A DNA stretch of 64,000 bases from Kineothrix alysoides (lineage in GTDB: Bacteria; Bacillota; Clostridia; Lachnospirales; Lachnospiraceae). A program made the position numbers and the translations under genes. The stretch spans positions 2,232,001-2,296,000 of the forward strand of contig NZ_JPNB01000001.1 of NCBI RefSeq assembly GCF_000732725.1, in the 5' to 3' direction. The notes beneath the pieces are model-generated. The model ran no database searches. It was not told the origin of the DNA and was given only the letters and a program-made list of their open reading frames with translations. This document shows positions 9,242-18,242 of the stretch, piece by piece. Each line of letters starts with the position of its first letter. Positions within the stretch are counted from its first letter, which is position 1.

Positions 9242-11545
9242 CTATCTTTCTACTTCTTCAGTAAGAATAATAGTGTCCTGCAATAAATACTCTTTTCCGT
9301 ATATCCAGATTTGTTTCGCTTCTCCGCTTAATAAGGAAAATGTGCTCGTTCCTCTTTTTACCTGTACCATGATTTTACTGCCTTCATATTTTATCTTAAA
9401 ACGGTATCCCTCCCATTGCTCAGGCAATAACGGTGCCAGAAACAGACCTTCCTCTTTCAGTCTAAGTCCCGCAAAACCGTAAACGATCGCCATGTAGTTC
9501 CCGCCCATATTGGCAGTATGTATTCCATCTCTTGTATTTTTATGTATATTAAAGAGATCCAGCTTGGCGGAATTTCCAAGATAATTATAAGCCTTCTCTT
9601 TCATCCCTAATTTAGAGGCTACAATGCTGTAAATACAAGTAGATAAGGAAGAGTCATGAGTCGTAATTTTTTCATAATATTCAAAGGATTTTTGGATTGT
9701 TTCAATGGATTGTGCATCTTCAAAAATAAAGTGCGCCATTACCGTATCCGCCTGCTTGCAAACCTGATGGCGGTATAAATAGAGCGGGTGATAATGCAGC
9801 AGCAACGGAAATTTCTCCTTAGGAGTATTTCCTATGTTCCACCTGGCCTTTGATAAGAAGGAATCGTCCTGAGGATTTATTCCATATTCTTCGTCATAAG
9901 GCAGGTACATGCACTCTGCCGCCGTTTCCATCTCTTTTATCTCAGCTTCTGTCATCTGCAATTTATTCGCGACCTTATCCACAGCTCCATTTTCCTTTAA
10001 CAGATAATAAAATCTGGATGCCCATCTCATATTATACTGCGCAGATACATTCGTATAATAATTGTTATTTACCACACATGTATATTCATCCGGCCCCGTA
10101 ACATCATTGATGTAAAAATTACCTTTATGATAATTTCCTACATCCAGCCATAATCTTGCTGTTTCAAAAATAATCTCCGCACCTTTTTGTGCAATAAATT
10201 CCAAATCCTTTGTTGCCAGATAATAAGCAACTATCGAGTGGGCAATGTCACCGTTAATATGATACTGGGCGGAACCGGATGGAAAATAACCGGAGCATTC
10301 TTTCCCCATAATGGTTCTCCATGGGTATAAAACACCCCTGTTATGACCCAATATCCTTGCATTTTCACGAGCACCCTCCATAGTCCCATACCGGTACTCA
10401 ATCAGATTTTTTGCAATATCCGGATTGGTAAGAATAAAAAATGGCTGAATGTACATTTCCGTATCCCAGAAATAATGCCCCTCATAACCTTCTCCGCTTA
10501 ATCCTTTGGCTGTTATGTTACTGTAGCGGTCTTTTCCCACCGATTGAATCAACTGATACAGATTAAACCGGACTGCCAGACAGAGATCATCATCCCCGTA
10601 AATTTCCAAATCACAATTATCCCAGTATTCCTCCAGATAATCCTTCTGGCGCTCATACCAGGCTGCGAGATTGACGGAAACAGCCTTAGCCATTTCTTTC
10701 CTGGCATGCAGCTCTACATCTTCACAGCGGATGGAGTCACTGAATACCGTATACTTAGTTAAGGTTACCGTTCTTTCCTTCTCTATATCTGCTTTCAGAC
10801 TATGGATTACGAGGAAACCGTTCACGTCTATTTCGGATACAGCTTCTCTAAATAAAGGACCTTCTCCTGTGAGAATATTCTTAACGCCGGTACATACAGA
10901 CAGCCCCGACCTTGCCGTTCTCGCTTTTATATAAGAAGCCTCCTGCGCTATCCGCACATCAAAAGGATAAAGATTTTTTACACTTTCGCTTGCTACCCTG
11001 GGATCCTCCGGGTTACTGTAATTCATTACTTCTCCGTTATGGAAAGAAATAAATTCAATCTTCCCGGTAAAATTCAGAGCTTTTACCATATATTCTATGG
11101 TAAATAGAGACTTCTGGAAAAAGGAGGTCATTCTTTTTATGAGGATTTCTATTTCCTTTCCTTTCGGAGACCGCCAAATAACCTTTCTTCCCGCATATCC
11201 CTCCAGCATATTGAGCCATCGTCTGCTCTCTAAAACCGTTCCGGTAAACATACTGAATTCTTCTCCATCCACCAGCAGCTTTACACCCTGGGAATCCGCA
11301 ACGTTTAATATGGTTTGCTTTTCTTCTATAAAACCATATAACTTTTCCGCCTGCTTCATTTCGGCAATATCATAAAATCCATTTATATAAGTTCCCCTGA
11401 TGGTATCATACCCCTGCGGGTATCCTTCTTCGTAATTTGCTCTTACCCCGACATATCCATTTGATGTATGAAATATTGTCTCATTTAACAGCAAATCATC
11501 ATTTTGGTTGCTTAAGCCGCGAATTTCGTATATCATTTTTTCCAT
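9242..11545 (-). CDS. Glycoside hydrolase family 65 disaccharide phosphorylase
   Basis: Cytoplasmic inverting phosphorylase of 767 residues that splits an alpha-glucoside with phosphate into beta-glucose 1-phosphate and a sugar. The (alpha/alpha)6 barrel holds the general acid Glu487 in GPDEYTCVVNNNYYTN. The substrate loop WDTEMYIQPFF and the KQADTVMAHF segment are characteristic of GH65. The N-terminal beta-sandwich begins with the nucleotide-free LNETIFHTSNGYVGVRANYEEG region. GH65 includes maltose, trehalose, kojibiose and nigerose phosphorylases. The sequence alone does not let me choose between them. It lies between the sugar permeases and pgmB. That order, together with the LacI gene, indicates a dedicated alpha-glucoside utilisation operon. 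Confidence 0.93.
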   Translation of the reverse strand: MEKMIYEIRGLSNQNDDLLLNETIFHTSNGYVGVRANYEEGYPQGYDTIRGTYINGFYDIAEMKQAEKLYGFIEEKQTILNVADSQGVKLLVDGEEFSMFTGTVLESRRWLNMLEGYAGRKVIWRSPKGKEIEILIKRMTSFFQKSLFTIEYMVKALNFTGKIEFISFHNGEVMNYSNPEDPRVASESVKNLYPFDVRIAQEASYIKARTARSGLSVCTGVKNILTGEGPLFREAVSEIDVNGFLVIHSLKADIEKERTVTLTKYTVFSDSIRCEDVELHARKEMAKAVSVNLAAWYERQKDYLEEYWDNCDLEIYGDDDLCLAVRFNLYQLIQSVGKDRYSNITAKGLSGEGYEGHYFWDTEMYIQPFFILTNPDIAKNLIEYRYGTMEGARENARILGHNRGVLYPWRTIMGKECSGYFPSGSAQYHINGDIAHSIVAYYLATKDLEFIAQKGAEIIFETARLWLDVGNYHKGNFYINDVTGPDEYTCVVNNNYYTNVSAQYNMRWASRFYYLLKENGAVDKVANKLQMTEAEIKEMETAAECMYLPYDEEYGINPQDDSFLSKARWNIGNTPKEKFPLLLHYHPLYLYRHQVCKQADTVMAHFIFEDAQSIETIQKSFEYYEKITTHDSSLSTCIYSIVASKLGMKEKAYNYLGNSAKLDLFNIHKNTRDGIHTANMGGNYMAIVYGFAGLRLKEEGLFLAPLLPEQWEGYRFKIKYEGSKIMVQVKRGTSTFSLLSGEAKQIWIYGKEYLLQDTIILTEEVER

Positions 11546-11566
11546 TTCTTTCTCTCTCCTAACCGA

Positions 11567-12421
11567 TTATTTCACCGCACCGGCTGCAACGCCCTTAATG
11601 ATGTACTTCTGCGCACACAGATAAAAAATAATGACGGGGATAATAGTCAGCATCAGTCCTGCCATAGCCATATTCCATTGTCTGGTAAATTGCCCGAAGA
11701 AAGAAAACGTAGATAGCGGAATCGTTCGAAGGGCTTTGCTGGAAACAACTAGGGACGGAAGCAAATAATCATTCCAAATCCAAATTACATCCAGAATCAT
11801 AACGGTAACCGTAGTGGGTTTTAACATAGGAAATACAATCTTCCAGAACACTCCAAATTTACTGCAGCCATCAATGGTCGCTGCCTCTTCCAGAGAAATC
11901 GGGATTGATTTTACAAATCCGTGATATAAAAATACTGCCATACTTGCGCCAAACCCTACGTTCATATAAATCAGCCCCCCTAAGGTATTCAGCATGGGAA
12001 TATGCAGATTATCTCTAATCCATCCCATAGTCTGCATAAGCGGCATCATAAGGGTCTGGAAAGGAATCAGCATGGTAGATACAAATACCATAAAAATTAT
12101 TCTGCTGAACCTACCATCACTCCTTACAAGCATCCATGCCGTCATAGAAGACAGTACCACAATAACAGTAATGGAAATTGCAGTTACGAGGAACGAATTG
12201 ATAAATGCTCCGGTAAAGTTCATTTTTGTCATGGCTTCCGCATAATACTTAAAATTCAGCTCATTGGGAAGCGCTAAAACATTTTCATATAATTCCGCAC
12301 GGTTCTTAAAGGAATTGATCAATACAATAAAAACGGGATACAGATAAAATACACATATTACCAAGAAAAGAAGCTCTCCTGCCATTTTCCCCAGTTTTCC
12401 TAATTTGTATGAGCCGCTCAT
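11567..12421 (-). CDS. Carbohydrate ABC transporter permease (MalG-type)
   Basis: Inner-membrane permease of 284 residues from the CUT1 sugar-import family. Six hydrophobic segments are visible, from LLFLVICVFYLYPVFIVLI near the N-terminus to IIPVIIFYLCAQKYI near the C-terminus. The ATPase-coupling loop is EEAATIDGCSKFGVFWKIVFPMLKP, the EAA motif of MalG proteins. It overlaps the upstream permease gene by four bases (ATGA-type coupling). No ATPase gene is in this operon. CUT1 systems of Gram-positive bacteria commonly share one MsmK-type ATPase encoded elsewhere. Confidence 0.93.
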   Translation of the reverse strand: MSGSYKLGKLGKMAGELLFLVICVFYLYPVFIVLINSFKNRAELYENVLALPNELNFKYYAEAMTKMNFTGAFINSFLVTAISITVIVVLSSMTAWMLVRSDGRFSRIIFMVFVSTMLIPFQTLMMPLMQTMGWIRDNLHIPMLNTLGGLIYMNVGFGASMAVFLYHGFVKSIPISLEEAATIDGCSKFGVFWKIVFPMLKPTTVTVMILDVIWIWNDYLLPSLVVSSKALRTIPLSTFSFFGQFTRQWNMAMAGLMLTIIPVIIFYLCAQKYIIKGVAAGAVK

Positions 12422-13296
12422 TGCATAGTCACCTCCCTCTTCTTCGTTATGGACACCTGAATTAATGTGACTATTCCAACAACAATGAAGAATAAAATTG
12501 CCTTTGCCTGACCATATCCATAATGATTCAAGGAAAAAATCTCATTATAGATATTCATTGCAAACATCTCCGTAGCCTGGCTGGGACCACCTCCTGTCAG
12601 AGACAGGTTTACATCGAAGATTTTAAAGCAGTTGGACAGTGTCATAAACAGGCAAATGGTAAAGGAAGGCATGATAAGCGGAAACTTAATTCTAAACAGC
12701 GTATCGAAAAATCCCGCGCCATCCACCCGGGCCGCCTCAATCACATCACCGGGAATGCCTTGAATTCCCGTTATATAAATAATCATAATATATCCTGCCA
12801 TTTGCCAAGTAGCTACAATAATAAGGGCCGCTAAAGCAAAATTGGGATTTAAAAGCCAGTTAAAGAAGATTTTATTCCAACCGGTTATTTCTCCAATTTT
12901 TGAAAATGCATCCGTAAAAATAAACTTCCAGATATATCCTAGTATTAAACCTCCAATCAGATAGGGCATAAAAAGCATTGTTCTTGCTATATTTCTTGTT
13001 TTTAGTTCGCTCGTGACAATTAGTGCAAATGTTAATCCCAGTACATTTATAAATATAATCGCAACGACAGTAAAAATTATCGTATGCTTTGCTGAATCCA
13101 TAAATCTTATATCTGTAAATAACTGTTTATAATTGTCCAGACCGACAAAAACCTTTGGATTAAGCCCTATGCCGTCCCAGGAGAAAAAAGAGTACCCTAT
13201 ACCAATGATAAATGGAATGATTACAACCGTTGTAAATATAAATACCAAAGGTAACACAAACAGTGCATACCAAGCCTTATCGGTTCTCTTCTTCAT
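12418..13296 (-). CDS. Carbohydrate ABC transporter permease (MalF-type)
   Basis: Permease of 292 residues, partner of the MalG-type protein. It has six hydrophobic segments, with the first at YALFVLPLVFIFTTVVII. The EAA coupling loop is present as VIEAARVDGAGFFDTLFRIKFP. The length matches short MalF proteins of Firmicutes that lack the enteric periplasmic insertion. It lies 98 bases downstream of the binding-protein gene. That gap carries an 18-bp hairpin, probably lowering permease expression relative to the binding protein. Confidence 0.93.
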   Translation of the reverse strand: MKKRTDKAWYALFVLPLVFIFTTVVIIPFIIGIGYSFFSWDGIGLNPKVFVGLDNYKQLFTDIRFMDSAKHTIIFTVVAIIFINVLGLTFALIVTSELKTRNIARTMLFMPYLIGGLILGYIWKFIFTDAFSKIGEITGWNKIFFNWLLNPNFALAALIIVATWQMAGYIMIIYITGIQGIPGDVIEAARVDGAGFFDTLFRIKFPLIMPSFTICLFMTLSNCFKIFDVNLSLTGGGPSQATEMFAMNIYNEIFSLNHYGYGQAKAILFFIVVGIVTLIQVSITKKREVTMQ

Positions 13297-13336
13297 CGTC
13301 CCACCTCCATTTCGTAATTTATTTACTCTTTTATTT

Positions 13337-13385
13337 CATTGCAGGAATCCGGCAATCCTAACCCTTGTGCCGTATTCCTGCAATG
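13337..13385 (-). terminator. Intercistronic hairpin between binding protein and permease genes
   Basis: CATTGCAGGAATCCGGCA (13337-13354) pairs with TGCCGTATTCCTGCAATG (13368-13385). The stem is 18 bp with one mismatch and a 13-base loop. No uridine run follows on the minus strand. The likely role is therefore stabilising the upstream mRNA or partial attenuation, which is common between sugar-binding protein and permease genes. Confidence 0.6.
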
Positions 13386-13394
13386 CGAAATTAA

Positions 13395-14723
13395 TTATTT
13401 ACCTGCAGTTACAAATGCTTCGTTTAACTCAGCCAGGAATTCTTCTCCTGTCATATCCGTAGTGAAAAACTTCTCTGCTACCGGAACTAAGTTAACATCT
13501 ACAATTCCTGCCGGCCAATATGTATTCATAGGCCATCCAATGGTCTTTCCTTCCGCCGTATATTCCGCAACGGACTGGGAAAGCGGATCTGCACTGACAC
13601 TTTCCATTGTAGTCAGAACCGGAATAAAACCGAATTCATCTATCAGATATTTCTGCCCTATTTCACTTGTATATACCCATTCAAGGAATTGTTTACCTGC
13701 AAGCTGTTCCGCTTCCGAAGCTTGTGAGTTCACATACCAGCAAGCAGGTACGCTAACTGCCAGCTTATCATTTCCGCTAATAGGCAGTGGCATGATTCCC
13801 ATGTCAAAGTTTACGTCATAATCTGCGAACATACCATAACACCAGTTGCCTTGATGGATGGATGCACTTTTACCGGTTGCAAAATCACCAGTTTCTCTAT
13901 CATAAGTGATTTCCAACGGATTGTTTGTATTATCTCTGACTGCTTCCATAAGCCTTGCAAATTCCTGGAAATCTTCTGAATCCTGTAATTTCACTTCTCC
14001 GTTAACAACTTGCTGTACGAATGCACCCGGATCCGACTGTAATGCAAATGGTGTATTCAAAATATGACCAATCAAAAAATAACTTTCCTGAGATAAACTA
14101 AATCCATTGATTCCTGCTGCCTTCTGATCCTTCAGCATCTGGATGAAAGCATCGGTAGTTGTTATCTCTGCCGGATTAATCAGGTCTTTATTATAAACAA
14201 CTCCAAATCCTTCAACAGTATATGGAATACCTACTACTTTGCCATCTTTCTCATCGGCCATATTAGCCGCAATATCCTTTACAAAAGACAAATCACCCAA
14301 ATCCGCTAAATATGAGATGAGGTCATCGGACTCGCTCCCGGGTGCCAGAGAAAATACGGTAGGTCCTTGATTATTGCTTAATTTAATCTTTAACTGCTGC
14401 ACATAATCGTCCCCTGTCGTACCCCAAACTTCTACCTCAACACCAGTCTCCTTTCCATATTCCTCACACAGTGCTTCCAGTTGATCCATTATCTCTACTT
14501 TAGACTGAAACACAACAATTTTTTTCGCTGCCTCAACTGTGTCTGCGGCAGATTCTGTTTCCGTTGCCGCAGTTCCGCTGCTATCCGCGGCGGATTCTGT
14601 CGCTGCCTTCTCCGTTGTTTTGTTACTGGCAGCCGTATCTGATGCTTTTCCGCAACCGGAAACCATTAAGCCTGCAGTTAGGGTTATCGCCAGTAAAATA
14701 CTGATAATTTTTTTCTTTCTCAT
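13395..14723 (-). CDS. Carbohydrate ABC transporter substrate-binding lipoprotein
   Basis: Extracellular sugar-binding protein of 442 residues (SBP family 1). The lipoprotein signal is MRKKKIISILLAITLTAG with the lipobox LMVSGC, cleaved before Cys. A low-complexity S/T/A/E spacer of about 40 residues follows. The folded domain starts at KKIVVFQSKVEIMDQLEALCEEY. A QGNWCYGMFADYDVNFDMGIMP region and the C-terminal EFLAELNEAF fit the family. It is the first structural gene of the sugar operon, behind a good promoter. The bound sugar is presumably the disaccharide cleaved by the GH65 enzyme of the same operon. Confidence 0.93.
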   Translation of the reverse strand: MRKKKIISILLAITLTAGLMVSGCGKASDTAASNKTTEKAATESAADSSGTAATETESAADTVEAAKKIVVFQSKVEIMDQLEALCEEYGKETGVEVEVWGTTGDDYVQQLKIKLSNNQGPTVFSLAPGSESDDLISYLADLGDLSFVKDIAANMADEKDGKVVGIPYTVEGFGVVYNKDLINPAEITTTDAFIQMLKDQKAAGINGFSLSQESYFLIGHILNTPFALQSDPGAFVQQVVNGEVKLQDSEDFQEFARLMEAVRDNTNNPLEITYDRETGDFATGKSASIHQGNWCYGMFADYDVNFDMGIMPLPISGNDKLAVSVPACWYVNSQASEAEQLAGKQFLEWVYTSEIGQKYLIDEFGFIPVLTTMESVSADPLSQSVAEYTAEGKTIGWPMNTYWPAGIVDVNLVPVAEKFFTTDMTGEEFLAELNEAFVTAGK

Positions 14724-14763
14724 AAATACCTCTCCTTTGCTTGTTATAAATTGTTACACCTAT

Positions 14764-14793
14764 ATGTTATCTTCTGTATGTCATATCTGTCAA
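14764..14793 (-). promoter_or_regulatory. Promoter of the alpha-glucoside operon
   Basis: On the minus strand a perfect TTGACA lies at 14788-14793 and TAACAT at 14764-14769, separated by 18 bases. It sits about 40 bases upstream of the binding-protein start codon. No unmistakable LacI-family palindrome overlaps it, so the operator of the neighbouring regulator could not be assigned. Confidence 0.65.
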
Positions 14794-14843
14794 CAAACCT
14801 TGATTTTCTGTATTTTTTTTATGCATACTGCATATCTATATAT

Positions 14844-14885
14844 AAAAAAAAGCACAAACAACAAGTCTGAATTGTTATTTGTGCT
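14844..14885 (-). terminator. Intrinsic terminator of the lacI-type gene
   Basis: AGCACAAACAACAA (14851-14864) pairs with TTGTTATTTGTGCT (14872-14885), 14 bp with one mismatch and a 7-base loop. On the minus strand it is followed by eight uridines (14844-14851). It lies about 32 bases beyond the regulator stop codon and separates the regulator from the sugar operon. Confidence 0.85.
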
Positions 14886-14916
14886 ATAACTCAAGTAAAA
14901 TATTTTACTAATTTTA

Positions 14917-15900
14917 CTATATCTTTTTACTTTTGAATTCTAAAACGCTGCTTCTCCATTTAATTTTTGCCGGTATCATAAAAGGTTCCGTATTCATTTC
15001 TCCCCGAATATTTTCAATTAAATATCTGGCTGCCATAAATCCTCTTTCATAATTAGGTATGGATATCGTAGTCAGCCCCATTGCACCGGCAAGATCACAA
15101 TCATCAAAACCGGTTATGGCAATGTCTGCAGGCACATTGAGTCCATAAGAGTTAAATGCTTTTATGGCACCTATCGCCATATTATCGTTGGCGCATACTA
15201 ATATTTCAGGCATCATCTGAGTGGAGACCATAATCTTGGCAGCACTATAGCCGCTCTTTTCTTTATAGTCACCCTTAAAATAGAATTTTTGGCGAAACGG
15301 TATTTTGTCTTCTTCCAAAGCATCCTTGAATGCCTCATAACGCTCCTTATTATCCGTTGTATATTCCGGACCTCCTAAAAAGCCAAACTTACGGTATCCT
15401 CTTTGAACCAAACCATGCACCATTTCCTTCATCGGATCATAATTATTTACCACCACACTTTTGATGCAGCGGTGATCCAGCATCCTGTCCAGCACTACAA
15501 TAGGATAGTTTGGGTTTGCCACACTCAGCAGCACATTATCTTTCATCATCTTATCCAGTATAATGCATCCCCGGCTCAAGTTATTTCTCATATACTTTTC
15601 ACCAGATTTGTTGGTACATATAATCAAATCAAAATCATTATCATTTACATAATCGCTGATTCCCTTCATGATTTTCAAATAAAAACTTCTGTCAAAATCA
15701 CTGAAATTGAACATAATCGTGTTATTATTTCCAACTTTTAGAGCACGTCCGGTCACACTGGGGTAATATGACAATTCTCTGCATATATTCAACACTCTTT
15801 CTCTGGTTGCCTCACTGACATTCTTCTTCCCATTCAACACATTGGAAATCGTCGATACGGAGGTTCCGGCTTCTCTGGCTATATCCTTTATCCCAACCAT
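14917..15900 (-). CDS. LacI-family transcriptional regulator
   Basis: DNA-binding regulator of 327 residues. The N-terminal helix-turn-helix is the standard LacI form: IKDIAREAGTSVSTISNVLN, followed by the hinge helix YYPSVTGRALKVGNN. The remainder is a periplasmic-binding-protein-like effector domain. It includes CANDNMAIGAIKAFNSYGL and ITGFDDCDLAG, which match the family's domain interface. It is encoded immediately upstream of the GH65/ABC operon in the same direction, so it most likely controls that operon in response to the sugar or a phosphorylated product. Its own terminator separates the two transcripts. Confidence 0.93.
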   Translation of the reverse strand: MVGIKDIAREAGTSVSTISNVLNGKKNVSEATRERVLNICRELSYYPSVTGRALKVGNNNTIMFNFSDFDRSFYLKIMKGISDYVNDNDFDLIICTNKSGEKYMRNNLSRGCIILDKMMKDNVLLSVANPNYPIVVLDRMLDHRCIKSVVVNNYDPMKEMVHGLVQRGYRKFGFLGGPEYTTDNKERYEAFKDALEEDKIPFRQKFYFKGDYKEKSGYSAAKIMVSTQMMPEILVCANDNMAIGAIKAFNSYGLNVPADIAITGFDDCDLAGAMGLTTISIPNYERGFMAARYLIENIRGEMNTEPFMIPAKIKWRSSVLEFKSKKI

Positions 15901-15956
15901 CTTTGTCTCCTTTCTTCCCCTTTAACGACATGCAACCCAGTCTTTCTTTGTATTTA

Positions 15957-15985
15957 ATATTACATATTTTATCTCAAAAATACAA
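15957..15985 (-). promoter_or_regulatory. Promoter of the lacI-type gene
   Basis: On the minus strand TTGTAT (15980-15985) and TAATAT (15957-15962) are separated by 17 bases, about 57 bases before the regulator start codon. Spacing is ideal and each box matches four to five of six consensus bases. Confidence 0.5.
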
Positions 15986-16174
15986 TACAGTCTTACAAAT
16001 CAACTATATATCTTTCCTATTGATTTCCCATACTCCCGTTAAAATGGAAGATACCACGACAGTTACTGATGGATTATTTGGCACAATGTGTGACATATGT
16101 TTGACAAACTGACAGCTGGTCTGGTCGCAACTAAGTGTATTTGATTTTTGTTTCTTACACTCGATATGAAGCTG

Positions 16175-16227
16175 CAAGGTTCAGATGATACTGGTCACCC
16201 TTCATCAGAACCTTGTCTGATTTTTTG
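16175..16227 (+). terminator. Orphan terminator-like hairpin with T-run on the plus strand
   Basis: CAAGGTTCAGATGA (16175-16188) pairs with TCATCAGAACCTTG (16202-16215), 14 bp with one mismatch. It is followed five bases later by six T on the plus strand. No plus-strand gene ends here. It may be the end of an unannotated small RNA or a remnant of a lost gene. Short minus-strand frames over 16155-16370 have no recognisable homology and I do not annotate them. Confidence 0.45.
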
Positions 16228-16462
16228 TTTCCGGTAGCGTGAAAATTTATCCCTCTACTTATCAGCCGAAAAACAAGGGGGCACTCTTTCATGAAATTAT
16301 TTTTTATATACACAGCTCCTAACAATATATCTCTGCGAATAAAGAAGCACATAAAGAATAGACCTAACATTAATCCCTGTTTTCCAAAATTCTTTCTTTT
16401 CCAGTATCCCGTATACTGATTGTATACAATGAAATCATCAGGTATTATTAATCAAACTGCTT

Positions 16463-16770
16463 TCAAGTCATTGACCTAAAACCCGAGGGCCTTGATCTTC
16501 CGTTAAAAATTTTTCCTATATCATGAAGTTTCTTTACATATTCCTTCATTCCTTCTCTTGATATCTTTCCCAGAATAAAGGAAGGTCTTCCGTTTCCAAA
16601 TATATTTTCATTAGGACTTCCGTAAACTTCATTTACCTCTGGAGTAGATGAAAATACATCTAATAAATCCAGGCTCCAGTTTGTTCCTACCGATCTCAAT
16701 GACACCGTTTTGTCCCAGCTTTTCTTTTATATGATTTAGTAAGTTCTGATTGCACTGTACCTTATTTATC
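16463..16770 (-). pseudogene. Decayed fragment resembling a U32-family peptidase N-terminus
   Basis: Read on the minus strand, one frame gives LLNHIKEKLGQNGVIEIG. After a shift of frame the next gives GTNWSLDLLDVF, then EVYGSPNENIFGNGRPSF and ISREGMKEYVKKLHDIGKIFN, before diverging at NGRSRPSGFRSMT. The pattern of a gly-rich GRPSF segment followed by an amphipathic helix ending in IGKIFN is like the start of U32-family or related radical-SAM-associated proteins. A frame change and the abrupt end show that it is not a working gene. Family assignment is from memory of the motif and is tentative. The remainder of 16371-16905 shows nothing else I can support. Confidence 0.4.
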
Positions 16771-16905
16771 AGCACAAATAATTCCGCGATATATTAATCA
16801 ATTTATTTTTGTTGCTTCATAACCTTTGTGAACGAAAAGGCTTAGACCTGCTTTTAGAATAATAAAATGCGAATTAAAAGTAACCGCCAAATAAAAAAAT
16901 GTATA

Positions 16906-16946
16906 GAAAAACCGCCACCTTTTTGATATTTTAATAGGTTAGCGGT
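16906..16946 (-). terminator. Intrinsic terminator at the distal end of the biosynthetic cluster
   Basis: On the minus strand ACCGCTAACCT (16936-16946) pairs imperfectly with AGGTGGCGGT (16911-16920) and is followed by a run of five uridines, then a second U-rich stretch. It lies about 50 bases after the phosphopantetheinyl transferase stop codon and closes the cluster transcript. Confidence 0.75.
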
Positions 16947-16997
16947 CAACAGCAGCGTTTTTGAATAATGCCAGTACTGAGCGATTGTATAAATAAT

Positions 16998-17696
16998 CTA
17001 TTGAAAGACTACTCGGATATCATTAATCGTTAAACTTTCAATAGTATGGCAAAAATTATTTTTTTTTGAACAGACAGATAACTTATATTCTTTATCTATA
17101 GGATACTGCTTAAAATAAAATTCGGTATCGCTTGTTTCTTTTACCTTAAAACCATCTTCTGACTTAACAACAGAAAATTTATTGAGGGGCATAGAAAACC
17201 CTATTCCCAGCGCCTTAATGTATGCTTCCTTCAAAGACCAAATGTCATAGAAGCCTTGAAGTCTATCATTTACCTTTAAAGACAGCAAATAATCATTTTC
17301 CTCTTTGGTAAAAAAACGTTCCGCAATAGATAGTTCTATACTTTCAATTTCTTGTACATCTATACCCACAACAGAATTATTAATGACACAAACAACCCAA
17401 TCTCCGGAATGAGACACATTAAAATATATTTTACCGCATTCAGATACAAAAGGTTTCCCATATTCGTTCTCAGTAATTTTAATCTCATCATTCCTCAAAC
17501 CAAAGTTTTTTATAATTGCATACCTGGACAAGAGGCAGCCGAAAAGCGAACGCTGCCTGTCTTCCCAAAATCGATACCGCAGAATTCGTTCCTGATAATC
17601 CAAGTCTACCAACTTTAACAGTTCCTCATATAACGTGTCTGACAGGCGTATCCGACTGTTCACCGAATATATCTTCATACTGTGATTACCACTCAT
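16998..17696 (-). CDS. 4'-phosphopantetheinyl transferase (Sfp type)
   Basis: Transfers the phosphopantetheine arm of CoA to the serine of carrier-protein domains, here presumably the six ACP/PCP domains of the cluster megasynthases. It has 232 residues, the length typical for Sfp. Motifs are FNVSHSGDWVVCV, the Mg-binding GIDVQEIE, and WSLKEAYIKALGIGF with the catalytic Glu and Lys. Two starts are possible. The ATG at 17696 has no clear ribosome site, and an ATG six codons in (17678, MKIYSVNS) has GAGTGG upstream. It is the last gene of the cluster, followed by a terminator. A TATAAT-like box around 17728-17733 may give it some independent transcription. Confidence 0.93.
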   Translation of the reverse strand: MSGNHSMKIYSVNSRIRLSDTLYEELLKLVDLDYQERILRYRFWEDRQRSLFGCLLSRYAIIKNFGLRNDEIKITENEYGKPFVSECGKIYFNVSHSGDWVVCVINNSVVGIDVQEIESIELSIAERFFTKEENDYLLSLKVNDRLQGFYDIWSLKEAYIKALGIGFSMPLNKFSVVKSEDGFKVKETSDTEFYFKQYPIDKEYKLSVCSKKNNFCHTIESLTINDIRVVFQ

Positions 17697-17798
17697 TCAT
17701 AAATTATGCTTACCGCTTAGCATTATATTTTATGCTTTTGCAATGTAAGTACTTAGGAAAATTGTTCTATCGTTGTTTGGCGAAATAAAAATAATCAT

Positions 17799-18191
17799 TT
17801 AAGTTTCTCTTTTTACTACAAATAACTCTTGATTGTTTTTCACGAAATCTCCCTCATGAATATTAATGTCCCGTATGAATCCATCAACATTGGAACTTAT
17901 ACTTATCTCCATTTTCATGGATTCGAGGCTTGCTATTTTTTCTCCTTTTTTCACTATCTGTCCATTCTTAACAATGATATTCAGAATTTTTCCCTGCATC
18001 GGGCTGTAAATCGTTTCCGTATTATTATCATCGATAAAATGAAAATCCGGCAATATATCCTCCATTGATACTTCTTTTACCATATCGCTCATTTCTATAT
18101 TTTCTTTTTCAACCTCTGCTTCACAGCACACGCCATTGTCAGAAACATCAACACAATATTCTTTATCTCCCAAAACTATTCTATATTTCAT
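17799..18191 (-). CDS. Biotin carboxyl carrier protein (transcarboxylase 1.3S-like)
   Basis: Biotinylated carrier of 130 residues. The C-terminal biotinyl domain has YSPMQGKILNIIVKNGQ and the biotin-attachment motif ESMKMEI, with the target lysine at about residue 93. The N-terminal 55 residues resemble the short lead domain of oxaloacetate decarboxylase gamma or transcarboxylase 1.3S chains. I place the start at 18191 because AGGAG lies exactly eight bases upstream. The nominal GTG three codons earlier overlaps the ribosome site. It follows the 5S-like gene by about 50 bases. No biotin carboxylase gene accompanies it, so carboxyl transfer from a keto acid is more likely than ATP-dependent carboxylation. 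Confidence 0.92.
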   Translation of the reverse strand: MKYRIVLGDKEYCVDVSDNGVCCEAEVEKENIEMSDMVKEVSMEDILPDFHFIDDNNTETIYSPMQGKILNIIVKNGQIVKKGEKIASLESMKMEISISSNVDGFIRDINIHEGDFVKNNQELFVVKRET

Positions 18192-18242
18192 GTTTTCCAC
18201 TCCTTTACCCTCTTAATTTACAATAAAAAAAGAAGCCAAGAT

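Noticed and set aside
13339-13821. Plus-strand frame of 160 codons within the sugar-binding protein gene
   Set aside because: It is antisense to a clear lipoprotein gene and has no independent support.
14740-14830. Operator for the LacI-type regulator
   Set aside because: I searched by eye for a palindrome with a central CG around the promoter and found none convincing.
16155-16370. 71-codon minus-strand frame
   Set aside because: It has no recognisable homology or ribosome site and overlaps the terminator-like hairpin.
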